Of a stretch of DNA of 64,000 nt, positions 23,561-33,084 are shown one piece after another. A program made the position numbers and the translations under genes. The notes under the pieces are model-generated. The model searched no databases, had not been told where the DNA came from, and saw only the letters and a list, made by a program, of their open reading frames with translations. Position 1 is the stretch's first letter, and each line of letters starts with the position of its first letter. The DNA lies in the NCBI GenBank assembly GCA_024227975.1, contig JAAETV010000683.1, forward strand, positions 1 to 64,000, given 5' to 3'. The stretch is from Actinomycetes bacterium. GTDB lineage: Bacteria; Actinomycetota; Acidimicrobiia; Acidimicrobiales; SZUA-35.

Positions 23561-25636
23561 GTGGATCCATCCAAGCGAGGAGGAGGACTCCTGTCTGGGG
23601 GCATGATCGCCGTCGTGGCGCTCATGATCGTCCCCCTGCCTGGGGTGGTGCTAGATCTACTGCTGTCGATCAATATCGCTTTCGGTGTGCTGTTGTTGCT
23701 GGCGACGATCATGTCAGCTCGAGCCTTAGATCTTGCCGCGTTCCCCTCGCTGCTGCTCATCGCCACCCTCTTCCGACTGGCCCTGAACGTCTCCTCGACC
23801 CGACTGATCCTCACCACTGGTTCAGCCGGTGGGGTCATTGCCTCCTTTGGCTCGTTCGTTGTCGGCGGGTCAGTTGTCGTCGGACTCGTCGTGTTCCTGA
23901 TCTTGGTGGTCATCCAGTTCGTGGTTGTCACCAATGGTGCGTCGCGTGTGGCCGAGGTTGGTGCCCGCTTCACCCTGGACGCCCTGCCCGGCAAGCAGAT
24001 GGCAATCGACGCCGACCTCGGCGCCGGCCTCATCGATGAGGAAGAGGCCCGCCAACGTCGCCGTGAGGTCAGCGCCGAAGCCGACTTCTACGGAGCCATG
24101 GACGGTGCATCCAAGTTTGTCAAGGGCGATGCTGTCGCCGGTGTCCTGATCACGATGATCAACCTCATCGGCGGCTTGGTGATCGGGGTAGCCCAGAACG
24201 GGATGGCCCTGAGTGATGCAATCAACACCTTCTCGACCCTTACGATCGGTGACGGGCTGGTATCACAGATCCCCGCCCTGCTGATTTCGATCGCAAGCGG
24301 CATCATCGTGACCAGGGCCAATGGTGACTCAAACCTGGGATCAGACGTGGTCAGCCAGATCACGGCCCAACATCAGGCCCTTCGCTACGGGGGCATCACG
24401 GTCTTGTTGCTCGGCCTGGCCCCCGGCCTCCCCCTACTTCCCTTTGGTGTGGTTGGCTTGTCCCTGTTGCTCTTGGGCCGCCGGTTCGCCTCCAAGGCAG
24501 CGTCCGCTACAGACGACGTCAGCGAAGAGGTAGAGGACGATTCGCCCCCCGAGCCAGCCCAGCTGGCGATAGAGATCCGCCCCGAACCGCTGGAGCTGGA
24601 GCTGGCCATCGACATGATCGATCTCGTCGACTCTCCCAGTGGTGGTGATCTCCTCGATCGGGTCAGGGCCTTGCGCCGCAAGATCGCTATGGAGATCGGC
24701 CTGATCATTCCCCCGGTCAGGACCCGGGACAATGTGAATCTGGGGCCGGGCGAGTATGCCATCACGGTCCACGGGGTCGAGATGGCCCAGGGAACGGCCC
24801 CGGCCGGCCACGTGCTGGTCATCGCCGAGAACCTTGATCCCCTGCCAGGGCCAAGCACCGTCGAGCCGGTGTTCGGGTTGCCGGCCAAGTGGCTACCGAT
24901 CGAGTCAAAGGCCATGGCCGAAGCGGTCAACGCCACCATTGTCGACCGAGCCTCGGTCATCACCACCCACCTGGCCGAAACGATCCGTCGCCAAGCCGCT
25001 CAGCTGCTCAGCCGCCAGGAGGTCAAGGAGCTTGTCGATCTCGTTCGCCAGAGTGATCCAGCAGTTGTTGACGAGCTGGTTGCCTCGGAGCTGACGCTCG
25101 CCGAGGTCCAGCGGGTGCTCCAGGACCTGTTGACTGAAGAGGTCCCGATCCGCGACATCGTACGCATCCTCGATGTGTTGGGCGAACGGGCCCGGGTTAC
25201 CAGGGATCCGATTGAGTTGACCGAAGCCGTCCGGGTGGCTCTTGGTCCATCGATATCAGCCGGCACCGCCGACGCTGATGGTCGCGTCCACACCATCTCC
25301 ATCGATCCGGTGCTGGAACAAGGGCTGCTCTCAGCTCTCCAGCCAGGCCCCCAGGGCTTCGACTTTGTGCTCGATCCATCCCTGCTCCATCAGGTGGCGA
25401 TGGCCATTCGCAAGCAGGTCCTGATGGTCGAGCAGCGAGGTCACAGCCCGGTGATCGTCTCGGCATCGGCCCTCCGGCGACCCTTGCGAAAGCTGATGGC
25501 CTTGACCGAAGTCCAGGCCCCCGTCCTCAGTCCCGAAGAGCTCGGACCCCAGATCCACATCGAAACAGCAGGGGTGGTGAATCTTGAGGAAGCAGAAGTC
25601 GAGTCAGGCGAAAGGCCAGCGATTCTCGGGTCCTGA
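23561..25636 (+). CDS. flhA: Flagellar export gate protein FlhA
   Basis: FlhA is the large export-gate ring that docks substrate-chaperone complexes. 691 residues: about eight membrane helices (17-300) with the FHIPEP signature region (RFTLDALPGKQMAIDADLGA then GLIDEEEA), and a cytoplasmic domain from about 330 (LELELAIDMIDLVDSPSGGD; SVITTHLAETIRRQAAQLLS; HTISIDPVLEQGLLSALQPG). GTG start with GAGCGAGG upstream. The stop lies 53 bp inside the following FlhF-like frame. Confidence 0.97.
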   Translation: MDPSKRGGGLLSGGMIAVVALMIVPLPGVVLDLLLSINIAFGVLLLLATIMSARALDLAAFPSLLLIATLFRLALNVSSTRLILTTGSAGGVIASFGSFVVGGSVVVGLVVFLILVVIQFVVVTNGASRVAEVGARFTLDALPGKQMAIDADLGAGLIDEEEARQRRREVSAEADFYGAMDGASKFVKGDAVAGVLITMINLIGGLVIGVAQNGMALSDAINTFSTLTIGDGLVSQIPALLISIASGIIVTRANGDSNLGSDVVSQITAQHQALRYGGITVLLLGLAPGLPLLPFGVVGLSLLLLGRRFASKAASATDDVSEEVEDDSPPEPAQLAIEIRPEPLELELAIDMIDLVDSPSGGDLLDRVRALRRKIAMEIGLIIPPVRTRDNVNLGPGEYAITVHGVEMAQGTAPAGHVLVIAENLDPLPGPSTVEPVFGLPAKWLPIESKAMAEAVNATIVDRASVITTHLAETIRRQAAQLLSRQEVKELVDLVRQSDPAVVDELVASELTLAEVQRVLQDLLTEEVPIRDIVRILDVLGERARVTRDPIELTEAVRVALGPSISAGTADADGRVHTISIDPVLEQGLLSALQPGPQGFDFVLDPSLLHQVAMAIRKQVLMVEQRGHSPVIVSASALRRPLRKLMALTEVQAPVLSPEELGPQIHIETAGVVNLEEAEVESGERPAILGS

Positions 25637-26822
25637 GCTAGCGGCGCTGCTGGAGCAGGTGGTGAGCAAGCACGGTCCTGACGCCGCCATCGCTGAGGTG
25701 AACAAGGTTCGCTCCGGCGGGGTCGGTGGATTCTTCTGCCGTGAAGAGTTCGAGATCATCGTCGACCCCAGGGCCCGGAGCGCCCGTCCGCCGACAATCC
25801 ACTCCCGGCATCGGACCGGAGGGCGGTCCGTTGGGCCAACCGAGACGTCCGTGGCTGATGCCTCGCCCGACGACATCGATGATGCCCGACTTCGCTCTGC
25901 CCTCCTTCGTCGACTCGACGAGACGGCCGAGACGGAAGTATCGATGGCCCGCCGAGAACGGAACCGCAGTCGGGCTCTGAGGCGGGCCAAACCGGCCATC
26001 GACTTGGTCGATGACCCCATCGACCTGATCACGCTTCCCCCGTCATACCTGACTACCAACGATGATGCCGGGCCAGTCACCACCGATTCCCCTACCCCTC
26101 CGGCTCTGGCACCAGTTGCTGATGAAGAGGTAGGCAGCGAGCCGCAGCCAGATCGCGGTGACGAGACCGACCCCCTCGAGATCACACCAGCGGGCGAGGA
26201 CGTTCCGGCGGAGGAAACCGAACCGGGAGCAGACGAGGAGCCAGAGCGGGACACCGCCCCAGGCTTCTGGTCGCGTCTGGTCTCGGTGAAGGATGAGCTT
26301 CACGCCTTCGCTTCCAGACGGGCCGGCCTCACGGTCGTTGTTGGCCCGCTGGCCTCCACCATGCCAGTCGTGAGGATGCTGCAGTGCCAGGATCGCCTCG
26401 ACCCCGACGATGTCGTGGTCTTGACGACTCGAGCCGAGATCGTGAGCGAGCCCTCGTGGAACCTGGTCCGACAGGACCGTTCTTTGATCGAAGCAGCTGC
26501 TCAGAGTGGCGACCGGTCGAAGCTGCTCGTCATCGACGTTCCGGCCGAGCTCCCGATCTGGGTAGCTCCCCTCATCGATCGGCTCCGGAGCGTGGGTATC
26601 GACCTCGTCCGCTTTGTCGTGCCAGGAAGTCCCGTTCCCGACGACCTTCTCGGCTTTTGGGCCGGGCCCGAGAATCCCTACGTCATCGACCTGGTCTCGA
26701 GGCTCGCACCGGAGAGAGTAGTCAGGCTCGTAAAGCATGGGCATCCTGTTGCCACTATTGCTGGCGTCGACCTGAGTGCGGCTCTCCTCTTGGCCATGGG
26801 AGGGGTGAACCATGGTCAATAG
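25584..26822 (+). CDS. FlhF-like protein with degenerate GTPase domain
   Basis: 412 residues, overlapping flhA by 53 bp if the TTG start is right. Residues 14-62 match the FlhF N-terminal B domain (RFSGPELAALLEQVVSKHGP, AAIAEVNKVRSGGVGGFF; the GGxxGFF turn is typical of Gram-positive FlhF). After an Asp/Glu/Pro-rich linker (about 130-225) comes a domain in the position of the SRP-type GTPase, but the P-loop is lost (VVVGPLASTMPVVR instead of GPTGVGKTTT) and DTYR and TKLD are absent, while the strand LLVIDVPAELP keeps a G3-like position. FlhF normally sets flagellar position and number with FlhG; no flhG is present here. Paralogue: 16786-17643. Confidence 0.75.
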   Translation: MRKQKSSQAKGQRFSGPELAALLEQVVSKHGPDAAIAEVNKVRSGGVGGFFCREEFEIIVDPRARSARPPTIHSRHRTGGRSVGPTETSVADASPDDIDDARLRSALLRRLDETAETEVSMARRERNRSRALRRAKPAIDLVDDPIDLITLPPSYLTTNDDAGPVTTDSPTPPALAPVADEEVGSEPQPDRGDETDPLEITPAGEDVPAEETEPGADEEPERDTAPGFWSRLVSVKDELHAFASRRAGLTVVVGPLASTMPVVRMLQCQDRLDPDDVVVLTTRAEIVSEPSWNLVRQDRSLIEAAAQSGDRSKLLVIDVPAELPIWVAPLIDRLRSVGIDLVRFVVPGSPVPDDLLGFWAGPENPYVIDLVSRLAPERVVRLVKHGHPVATIAGVDLSAALLLAMGGVNHGQ

Positions 26823-27120
26823 CGGCAGGCGGATCGAATTGATCTCGAACCGTCAGTCCCCCCATCGGACCTCATACATCGGCCTCGGACTGTTGACCTC
26901 ACTGGTCGTCGGATACGGGCCCTTGACCGATGCTCTGTTCGGCAATGGATCGTTCGAGGGAGCCCTTGGACGCTTCATTGCCTGTGTTGCCGTCTGTGTC
27001 TTCGGGGCGTCGAGTCTGGGACACCTGCTCGACAACGCCCCGGAGGCCGAAGACCGCGAGGACGACGAGATACCAGGGGCATCCGAAACAGGCCCGATCG
27101 GTGCTGGCGACCCACCGTGA
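26812..27120 (+). CDS. Small membrane protein after the FlhF-like gene
   Basis: 102 residues, not recognised. Two hydrophobic stretches (about 22-42 and 52-70) and an acidic C-terminus (EAEDREDDE). It overlaps the FlhF-like gene by 11 bp, in the slot where flhG (a MinD-like ATPase) usually sits, and so may be the membrane partner of that protein; this is inferred from position only. Confidence 0.65.
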   Translation: MVNSGRRIELISNRQSPHRTSYIGLGLLTSLVVGYGPLTDALFGNGSFEGALGRFIACVAVCVFGASSLGHLLDNAPEAEDREDDEIPGASETGPIGAGDPP

Positions 27121-27198
27121 GGCTGCCGGCCCTCATTTATTCATGAGTAGGGCCGAGACTGATGTCGGGGTCCGAATCGCCAGCGAAAGGAGCGTCGA

Positions 27199-27678
27199 GT
27201 GGCCAAATCCAACCGAGGGAAGATGTTTGCCATCCTCGCACGCTGCCAACGCAGCGGACGATGGCGCCTGGCTAGTCGCTTCTCGGTGTTGGCCTTGCTC
27301 GGTGCCTGCCGCCTAGACCTTCGGCGGGCCATCGTCGAAGGAGAACGCTCTCGGGTCAAGGTGACGGTGTTCCTTGGCTCAGCCAGTGTCATGTTGCCCC
27401 CTGGGGCCGAGGTCAGGCCATCAGGATTCTCACTCCTCAGCGCCTCGACAGTCGACATCCCCGGTGCTGACGAGACCTCGGAACTACCCCTGATCGAGAT
27501 CGAGTGGATCACCATCTTCGGCCGACTCAGGATCGGGACCGAGGAGACGCTGGAGAAACGCGACGACCCCGAAACACAACTTGACGCTGAACCAGCCAAA
27601 CCTCCCCCTGTCGTCGAGCAGGCCCAACCAGAACCAGCCCCGACCCCCGCCACCGGCGTCGGATTCGAAGACCTCTAG
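27199..27678 (+). CDS. LiaF-like cell-wall-response domain protein
   Basis: 159 residues, GTG start after AGGAGCG. Residues 25-110 (SVLALLGACRLDLRRAIVEG, VKVTVFLGSASVMLPPGAEV, ITIFGRLRIG) match the C-terminal beta-helix of LiaF/DUF2154 proteins, which in Firmicutes restrain envelope-stress signalling. No membrane anchor is seen; a Pro/Glu/Gln-rich tail follows. It is 79 bp after the small membrane gene. A role in motility is not shown. Confidence 0.6.
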   Translation: MAKSNRGKMFAILARCQRSGRWRLASRFSVLALLGACRLDLRRAIVEGERSRVKVTVFLGSASVMLPPGAEVRPSGFSLLSASTVDIPGADETSELPLIEIEWITIFGRLRIGTEETLEKRDDPETQLDAEPAKPPPVVEQAQPEPAPTPATGVGFEDL

Positions 27679-27716
27679 CCCGGGCCGGCTGAGGCTTGAT
27701 CCAAGGCGTCTCCGGG

Positions 27717-27744
27717 CTCAACTCAGGTCCGCAGTGGCCGATGA
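27717..27744 (+). promoter_or_regulatory. Sigma-28-type promoter of the HDOD gene
   Basis: CTCA (27717-27720), 16 bases, GCCGATGA (27737-27744); identical -35 and -10 to the promoter at 43230-43257. Predicted start near 27751, leader about 60 nt to the GTG at 27811. Confidence 0.6.
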
Positions 27745-27810
27745 ATACATAGGTATTCGTCCATCTGGTCCGCCAGGTACTCCCCCGCTCATCACAAGGT
27801 TGGTCGCTCC

Positions 27811-28656
27811 GTGAGCACAACAAGAGGCCTCACACTCCACAATGATCTACTGGACCTCGCTGAGGCGGTCCCGCCCCTGCCAAGCACCGTGACCCGTCTG
27901 GCATCGGCCATTGCCAACGCTCAGTGTGAGATCGAGGAGATCACCACTATCGTCCGCGAGGACCCGATTGTTGTCGCCGCCCTGCTTCGGGAGTCGAACT
28001 CGGCTGCGTCAGCTCCGGTGAGCGAGATCGTCACCACCGAGGCCGCCATCATGCGCCTCGGCACCGCCAGAGTGCTGGCCGTGGCGACTGACAGTGGTCT
28101 ACCCGAACAGACCCGAGAGGGTTTGACCAGCTACCAGATGGAGGCGGGAGAACTGTGGGAGCACTCGATTCGGGTGTCCTATGTCGCCGAAGCCATCTAC
28201 AAGGCCAACCGGGCGCTGGCTGGGCCTGAGGTGGTCACCGCCGCCCTCTTGCACGACCTTGGACAGATGTTGCTCGACAAGGTTCTAGATCCACATCACT
28301 TCGGTGAGGCAATGGCCTGTCACACGGAGATCACGGCCGCCGAGCGCGAGTTGGTCGAGGTCGATCACGCTGAGCTCGGTGCGCTCCTACTCGAGCTGTG
28401 GGGTATCCCATGGTCGATCTCCGATGCAGTCCGCCATCACCATCAGCCTGAATTCGGTGAGTCGGCGATGCCGTACATCGTCAGCGCCGCCGATCGATTC
28501 GTCCACGAGATCTTCGACGCACGTCTTGCCTCCCCTGAGGACAACCATGAGCATCTGCTCAGGTCACTCGCCTTCCTCGGGCTCGATTATCACGGTGTCC
28601 TGGACGGGGCACACAAGCTGCTCACCGACTACGGCCACACCTTCGGAGACGACTAG
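27811..28656 (+). CDS. HDOD-domain signalling protein
   Basis: 281 residues covering one HDOD domain (about 15-230): LPSTVTRLASAIANAQCEIE, VREDPIVVAALLRESNSA, VVTAALLHDLGQMLLDKVLD, WGIPWSISDAVRHHHQPEFG. HDOD domains resemble HD phosphohydrolases without enzymatic activity in most cases, although here HDLG and RHHH recall HD metal ligands. Such proteins sit beside motility genes and affect c-di-GMP or stator control. It is monocistronic with its own sigma-28-type promoter. Confidence 0.88.
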   Translation: MSTTRGLTLHNDLLDLAEAVPPLPSTVTRLASAIANAQCEIEEITTIVREDPIVVAALLRESNSAASAPVSEIVTTEAAIMRLGTARVLAVATDSGLPEQTREGLTSYQMEAGELWEHSIRVSYVAEAIYKANRALAGPEVVTAALLHDLGQMLLDKVLDPHHFGEAMACHTEITAAERELVEVDHAELGALLLELWGIPWSISDAVRHHHQPEFGESAMPYIVSAADRFVHEIFDARLASPEDNHEHLLRSLAFLGLDYHGVLDGAHKLLTDYGHTFGDD

Positions 28657-28726
28657 ATCTAGACCCTTGCCGACGGGGACACCCTCCGACCCAAACGGGG
28701 TGGAACTATCCGTTTGGCTCACCGTG

Positions 28727-29614
28727 CTACGACGATGGCGCTTCGGCCCCGATAGGTCGAGGAGTGAAGTACGAGATGGTCGGCAGGCTATGAGTCTGGT
28801 AGTCGACGTGGGCATCACCCAGCATCTCCGATGCCCCCAAGATGAGGGCTCCGTGGGCTGACAAGACGAATCGCCAAATGCTCTTCAACACCTGGGACTT
28901 GACCTCGGATGGGAAGTAGATCAGCACATTGCGGATCAGGACGAGATCACATCGGGGCAGCGGACCGAGCGACTGGACCAGGTTCAGCTGACGGCTGAGC
29001 ACCAAGGAGCGGAGGCTCTCGTTGACTACGTAGTTGCCGCCAACGGTACTGAAATACCTGTTGAGGCGAGCGTCGGACAGACCACGGCGGACCTCGAGCC
29101 TGCTGTAGCAAGCGGCCCGTGTCCGCTGGACCATCTCGGGTGAGAGATCAGTGGCCAGGATCCTGACCCGACGGGCTTGGAGCAGCTCAGGGAACCGTTC
29201 GTCCAACAACATGGCGAGGGAGTACGCTTCCTGGCCGCTCGAGGAGGCTGCACTCCAGATGGTGAGCGGCGCAGATCGCGGGATCTGTTCCAGCAGACGG
29301 GGGATGACCCCGGTGGCAATATCCTCGAAGACTCCTGGATCACGAAAGAATGACGTCTCGTTGGTCGTCATTGCCTCGATGACATTGTTCTCGAGTTGAC
29401 GGTTGCCGGTCCGAAGTTCCATGACCAGTCCAGCGACGCTACCGAGATCACGCTCTAGAACGATCGGACCAAGCCGGCTCGCCAGCAGGGAATCGCGGTC
29501 GTCGCCGATCTCGATGCCAGCAGTATCTCGCAATATGGAGCGAATGAACTCCCGGTCGTCCGCCCCCAACGTGACTGGAACGATTGGCGGATCGGAGCCC
29601 GAAGCTGTGCTCAT
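28727..29614 (-). CDS. cheR: Chemotaxis methyltransferase CheR (first copy)
   Basis: CheR methylates glutamates on receptors using S-adenosylmethionine. The 295-residue protein (ATG 29614; an upstream GTG-type start at 29653 would run further into cheB) has the N-domain with ENNVIEAMTTNETSFFRDPG, the SAM motif IWSAASSSGQEAYSLAMLLD, ILATDLSPEMVQRTRAACYS and RCDLVLIRNVLIYFPSEVK. It is last of MCP-cheB-cheR and overlaps cheB by 4 bp. It keeps all core motifs, as does the second copy. Confidence 0.95.
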   Translation of the reverse strand: MSTASGSDPPIVPVTLGADDREFIRSILRDTAGIEIGDDRDSLLASRLGPIVLERDLGSVAGLVMELRTGNRQLENNVIEAMTTNETSFFRDPGVFEDIATGVIPRLLEQIPRSAPLTIWSAASSSGQEAYSLAMLLDERFPELLQARRVRILATDLSPEMVQRTRAACYSRLEVRRGLSDARLNRYFSTVGGNYVVNESLRSLVLSRQLNLVQSLGPLPRCDLVLIRNVLIYFPSEVKSQVLKSIWRFVLSAHGALILGASEMLGDAHVDYQTHSLPTISYFTPRPIGAEAPSS

Positions 29615-30699
29615 TGGGCAGCATCCCTCGACCGGCGGCGGCTGGCCGTCCATCGAATGAGACTCCCAGCTATGTGTGTGATCGGGACGATCTCATCGGC
29701 CAGGCCAGCGTTTGCCACCGCACCTGGCATACCCCAGACAACACTTGTTTCCTCGTCTTGAACCAGTATCGGCGCACCTCGGGCGGCCATGGCTCGGCAG
29801 CCCTCTAGGCCATCGTGCCCCATCCCAGTCAAGATGATGCCGAGAAGGTTCCTCCCGTAGACCTCGACCGCCGATTGGAACAAGATGTCAACGGCGGGCC
29901 GACAGGAGTTGACGGGTGGGCTGTCGTCAGCCGTCATCACCACCCGGCCACGGTCGCGCACAAGTTTGAGATGAGTCCCACCCGGCGCCACATAGATGGT
30001 GCCCGCCGTCGGCGTCGTTCCAGCCTCGGCTTCGATGACGGGGGCGGCGCTGACCTTGTTGAGCTGCTCAACCAGGCGGTCAGTGAATTCGGCGGCGATG
30101 TGATCGACGATGAAGATGGGCACGCCCACCCGATCCCGGAGCCCTTTCAGTACTTGTTCCAGCGCATGGGGGCCGCCAGTCGACGCTCCGATGACCACGG
30201 CGGAGATCGTTGGTTTCTGGGTCGATCTGAGCACGCTTCGAGCCAGCGTCGGTCGCGGTTTATCGGTGTGGGGCCGTAGCTTTGGCAGGAGGAGCCGGCC
30301 TAGCTTGGTCATGGCGTCACCAACGTCAGTGACGTCCTCTGGTTTGGCCACGAAGTCGAGCTCCTTGGCCTGGAGGGCTCGGGCCAAGGCCGAGCGAGGC
30401 GATAGCTCCTGGTTGGAGAAGATGACGACCTTGATATCTGGATGTCTGGCGTGAAGCTCAGCGTAGGTGGTCTCGCCATCCATCACCGGCATCTCGAGAT
30501 CGAGGATCACCACATCCGGGTGCTCCGTCTCGACAATGGCGAGCGCCTCTTTGCCGTTGGCCGCGGCGCCAACTACCTCGAGACGAGGGTCGGTACCAAT
30601 GACCGCCGCCACGAGTCGACAGACGACGTCTGAATCATCCACGATGAGGATGCGCGTCGTCCTTTGAGTAGACATGTCTGCCGCCGACGGCCCTGCCAT
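29611..30699 (-). CDS. cheB: Chemotaxis methylesterase CheB (first copy)
   Basis: CheB demethylates or deamidates receptors. 362 residues: receiver domain (about 14-130; ILIVDDSDVV with DLEMPVMDG as phosphoacceptor loop) and a methylesterase domain with catalytic Ser in VIGASTGGPHA, His in IVDHIAAEF and Asp in ILTGMGHDGLEG. The His loop reads IVDHIAAEF where most CheBs have VQHMPPGF, a divergence also from the second copy. It shares one base with the MCP stop and overlaps cheR by 4 bp. Confidence 0.96.
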   Translation of the reverse strand: MAGPSAADMSTQRTTRILIVDDSDVVCRLVAAVIGTDPRLEVVGAAANGKEALAIVETEHPDVVILDLEMPVMDGETTYAELHARHPDIKVVIFSNQELSPRSALARALQAKELDFVAKPEDVTDVGDAMTKLGRLLLPKLRPHTDKPRPTLARSVLRSTQKPTISAVVIGASTGGPHALEQVLKGLRDRVGVPIFIVDHIAAEFTDRLVEQLNKVSAAPVIEAEAGTTPTAGTIYVAPGGTHLKLVRDRGRVVMTADDSPPVNSCRPAVDILFQSAVEVYGRNLLGIILTGMGHDGLEGCRAMAARGAPILVQDEETSVVWGMPGAVANAGLADEIVPITHIAGSLIRWTASRRRSRDAAQ

Positions 30700-32864
30700 C
30701 AGCGCCAGCCGGCGTCAACCAGGTCAGCCGGCAGGTCCTCGAGAGCCCTCTTCTCAGCCACCGAAGCCGGCCGGGGGGTCGCCGAATCGGACTCAGGTGC
30801 CTGGTCGGCAGGTAGCGGTCCTCTGGGAACCTCGTGGGTCGATCGTGAGGATGTCGACGTCCGCCTCGATTCGTCGGACAGCGTGAACCTGACCAACACG
30901 CCGCTGAGGTGTTCAGCCAGCGACTCGAGGTGACCGGCGGCCTCTTGGGCCTTGGCCGCACCGGCCGTCGTAGTGCCGGCGGCATCAGCAACGGCCGTGA
31001 TGTTGGCCGAGATGCTGGTCGTGCCGTCGGTGACGGCTTGGATGCTCGAACTGACCTCAGCGGTTGTTGCGCTCTGCTCTTCAACTGCGCCGGCGATGGT
31101 CGTCGAGGTTTCGTTGACTTGGTCGATCAGATCACTGATCTCGGCAATGGCTTCGACCGCACCGACGGCGTCGCTCTGGATGGCTTCGATCTTGGCCTGA
31201 ATCTCCTCGGTCGCGCTCGAGGTCTGAGAGGCAAGGGCCTTGACTTCATTGGCCACGACGGCGAATCCCTTGCCAGCCTCTCCGACTCGGGCCGCCTCGA
31301 TGGTGGCGTTGAGGGCCAGCAGGTCGGTCTGTTCGGCAATCGAGGTGATGACATTGACGACGTTGCCGATATCGGTGGCACTGGTATCGAGCTTCTCCAT
31401 GCGAACCTTCGTCAGGCCGGAGACCTCGACCGCCTTGGCCGTCATCCGGGCTGCGTCGGAGGTGCTGTCGGAGATCTCTCGGACGCTGGCGCTCATCTGA
31501 TCCATTGCCCGGGCCACCGTGTTGGAGCTGGCGGCGATCTGTTCGGCCGCCGCCGCTACCCCGGTGGCCTGATCAGAGGTGTCATTGGCCGCCGTGGACA
31601 TATCCTGGCTGATTGAGGTGAGATTGCCGGCCGAGTTGGTCAGATCAGATGCGCTGTGGTCGACCTGGGCCATCGTTCCACCAATGCTGGCCAGGGCGCT
31701 GTTCAGAGCTGTTGCCATCTGGCCAACCTCGTCTTGGCTGTTGACCTCGAACTCGACACTCAGGTCACCCTTCGAGACTTCTTCCAGCTTGGCTACACTT
31801 CGCTTCAGTGGCCTCGACAGCCCGCGGGCCAACCAGAAGCCGGCTGCGGACGTGACCAGGACGATGATCGCGGCGATGACGAAGAGCGATTTCCGCAGAA
31901 CAGCTACAGGTGCCGCTGCCTCCTTCTCGTCTTGGCGAACCAATATGCCCCACTGGTAGCCTTCGAAGCCGAGGGCGCCGTCGGTCACGGCGTAGCCGTT
32001 GATCAGCACGGTTCCAGTCCGCTTGTGGACTTCGGTGGTGACGCCACTCGACCCGCGCTGCCCGGTGGCACCGGCGGCGGCCTCCAGACCAGCGTCGACA
32101 AGATTGAAACTCAGCACGGTATCGGGATCGGCATCATGGAGAAGGACGCCATCCTGTCGCAGGACCTGGGTTTCTATCGAGACCAGTCCCTGTTGAGCGA
32201 AAGCCTCGACACGCTGATCCATGATGTCAGAAACCACCCGTTCGAACGAGGCCTCGTTGTGCCAGATGGCAACGATCCGGCCCGAATCGTCAACGATTGG
32301 AGCGGTGAAGGGCAGGGTGAGTATCTCCCGACCATAGAGAGCCGACACCAGACTGCTGCGATGGGCATCGGTGTAATACGTGCCACCGGCGGGGGTTTGG
32401 CCCGACGACACGACCCGGAACCACTCCTCATTCGAGACATCGTGGCCAATGAGACGAGAGCCATCAATCGGCGCCCCACTCCCATCCACATCGTTGACGG
32501 TGAGGACCTTGCCGTTCATGTCGACCAGCAGCATCAGGTCATAGATGCCGTAGTTGATGGTGAGGAAATCGACGATCTCCTGCCTATCGATCGAGGTTCC
32601 CTGGGCCAAGGGGTTGGCAGCAAAGGCCTGCACGTCGCCGTAGCGCTCGAAGAGATTTCGGTCGATCATGTCCCCATCGGTGATGGCAGCGTCCTCCAAT
32701 CGAAACGATGCAGCTTGGTGGAGTTGCTCGGCCGAGGTTCGGAGTGAATACCAGCCCAAGACCAGGGCCGGCACGATCCCGAGAACCAAGAAGCTCACCA
32801 TGAGCTTGGCGTTCAGCGTAGCTACTCTGCTGCTCCCTATCGATTTGAGTGCCTTTACCGCCAT
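30699..32864 (-). CDS. Methyl-accepting chemotaxis protein with periplasmic Cache-type domain
   Basis: 721-residue receptor. First membrane helix about 18-38, an extracytoplasmic domain (38-335) of double-Cache type ([40 protein letters not shown]), second helix about 336-357, HAMP to about 410, then the signalling domain with the hairpin tip [20 protein letters not shown]. Ends with a CheA-linked basic/acid tail of about 65 residues after the coiled coil, possibly a tether for CheR/CheB. First gene of MCP-cheB-cheR. Confidence 0.95.
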   Translation of the reverse strand: MAVKALKSIGSSRVATLNAKLMVSFLVLGIVPALVLGWYSLRTSAEQLHQAASFRLEDAAITDGDMIDRNLFERYGDVQAFAANPLAQGTSIDRQEIVDFLTINYGIYDLMLLVDMNGKVLTVNDVDGSGAPIDGSRLIGHDVSNEEWFRVVSSGQTPAGGTYYTDAHRSSLVSALYGREILTLPFTAPIVDDSGRIVAIWHNEASFERVVSDIMDQRVEAFAQQGLVSIETQVLRQDGVLLHDADPDTVLSFNLVDAGLEAAAGATGQRGSSGVTTEVHKRTGTVLINGYAVTDGALGFEGYQWGILVRQDEKEAAAPVAVLRKSLFVIAAIIVLVTSAAGFWLARGLSRPLKRSVAKLEEVSKGDLSVEFEVNSQDEVGQMATALNSALASIGGTMAQVDHSASDLTNSAGNLTSISQDMSTAANDTSDQATGVAAAAEQIAASSNTVARAMDQMSASVREISDSTSDAARMTAKAVEVSGLTKVRMEKLDTSATDIGNVVNVITSIAEQTDLLALNATIEAARVGEAGKGFAVVANEVKALASQTSSATEEIQAKIEAIQSDAVGAVEAIAEISDLIDQVNETSTTIAGAVEEQSATTAEVSSSIQAVTDGTTSISANITAVADAAGTTTAGAAKAQEAAGHLESLAEHLSGVLVRFTLSDESRRTSTSSRSTHEVPRGPLPADQAPESDSATPRPASVAEKRALEDLPADLVDAGWR

Positions 32865-32913
32865 CGCTTGCTCTCCTCTGATCTTGCATCTCGGTTGGAG
32901 CTGTTGTCACTGA

Positions 32914-32941
32914 TGTTCGGATGTGACCCCCACGACTTGAG
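32914..32941 (-). promoter_or_regulatory. Sigma-28-type promoter of the MCP-cheB-cheR operon
   Basis: Minus strand CTCA (32938-32941), 16 bases, TCCGAACA (32914-32921). The -35 lies in GTTCCTCAAGTC, shared exactly with the flbD promoter. Predicted leader about 43 nt with GGAGAG before the ATG. Confidence 0.6.
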
Positions 32942-32978
32942 GAACTTTCTCTCATCCGAGTCAATCGACACATTGGCC

Positions 32979-33005
32979 TAAAGATCAGGCCCTTGAATCC
33001 GATCC
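32979..33005 (+). promoter_or_regulatory. Sigma-28-type promoter of the cheA operon
   Basis: TAAA (32979-32982), 15 bases, TCCGATCC (32998-33005). It is back-to-back with the MCP operon promoter 40 bases away. Start near 33011, giving a leader of about 74 nt to the small MCP-tail gene. Confidence 0.55.
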
Positions 33006-33084
33006 TGAACCCGGCTCCCCATTTGCTGTCTGCGATTGGCGCCACTGTGCACTGCGACACCCCAAGCCTGAGGAGAGAATCGAC

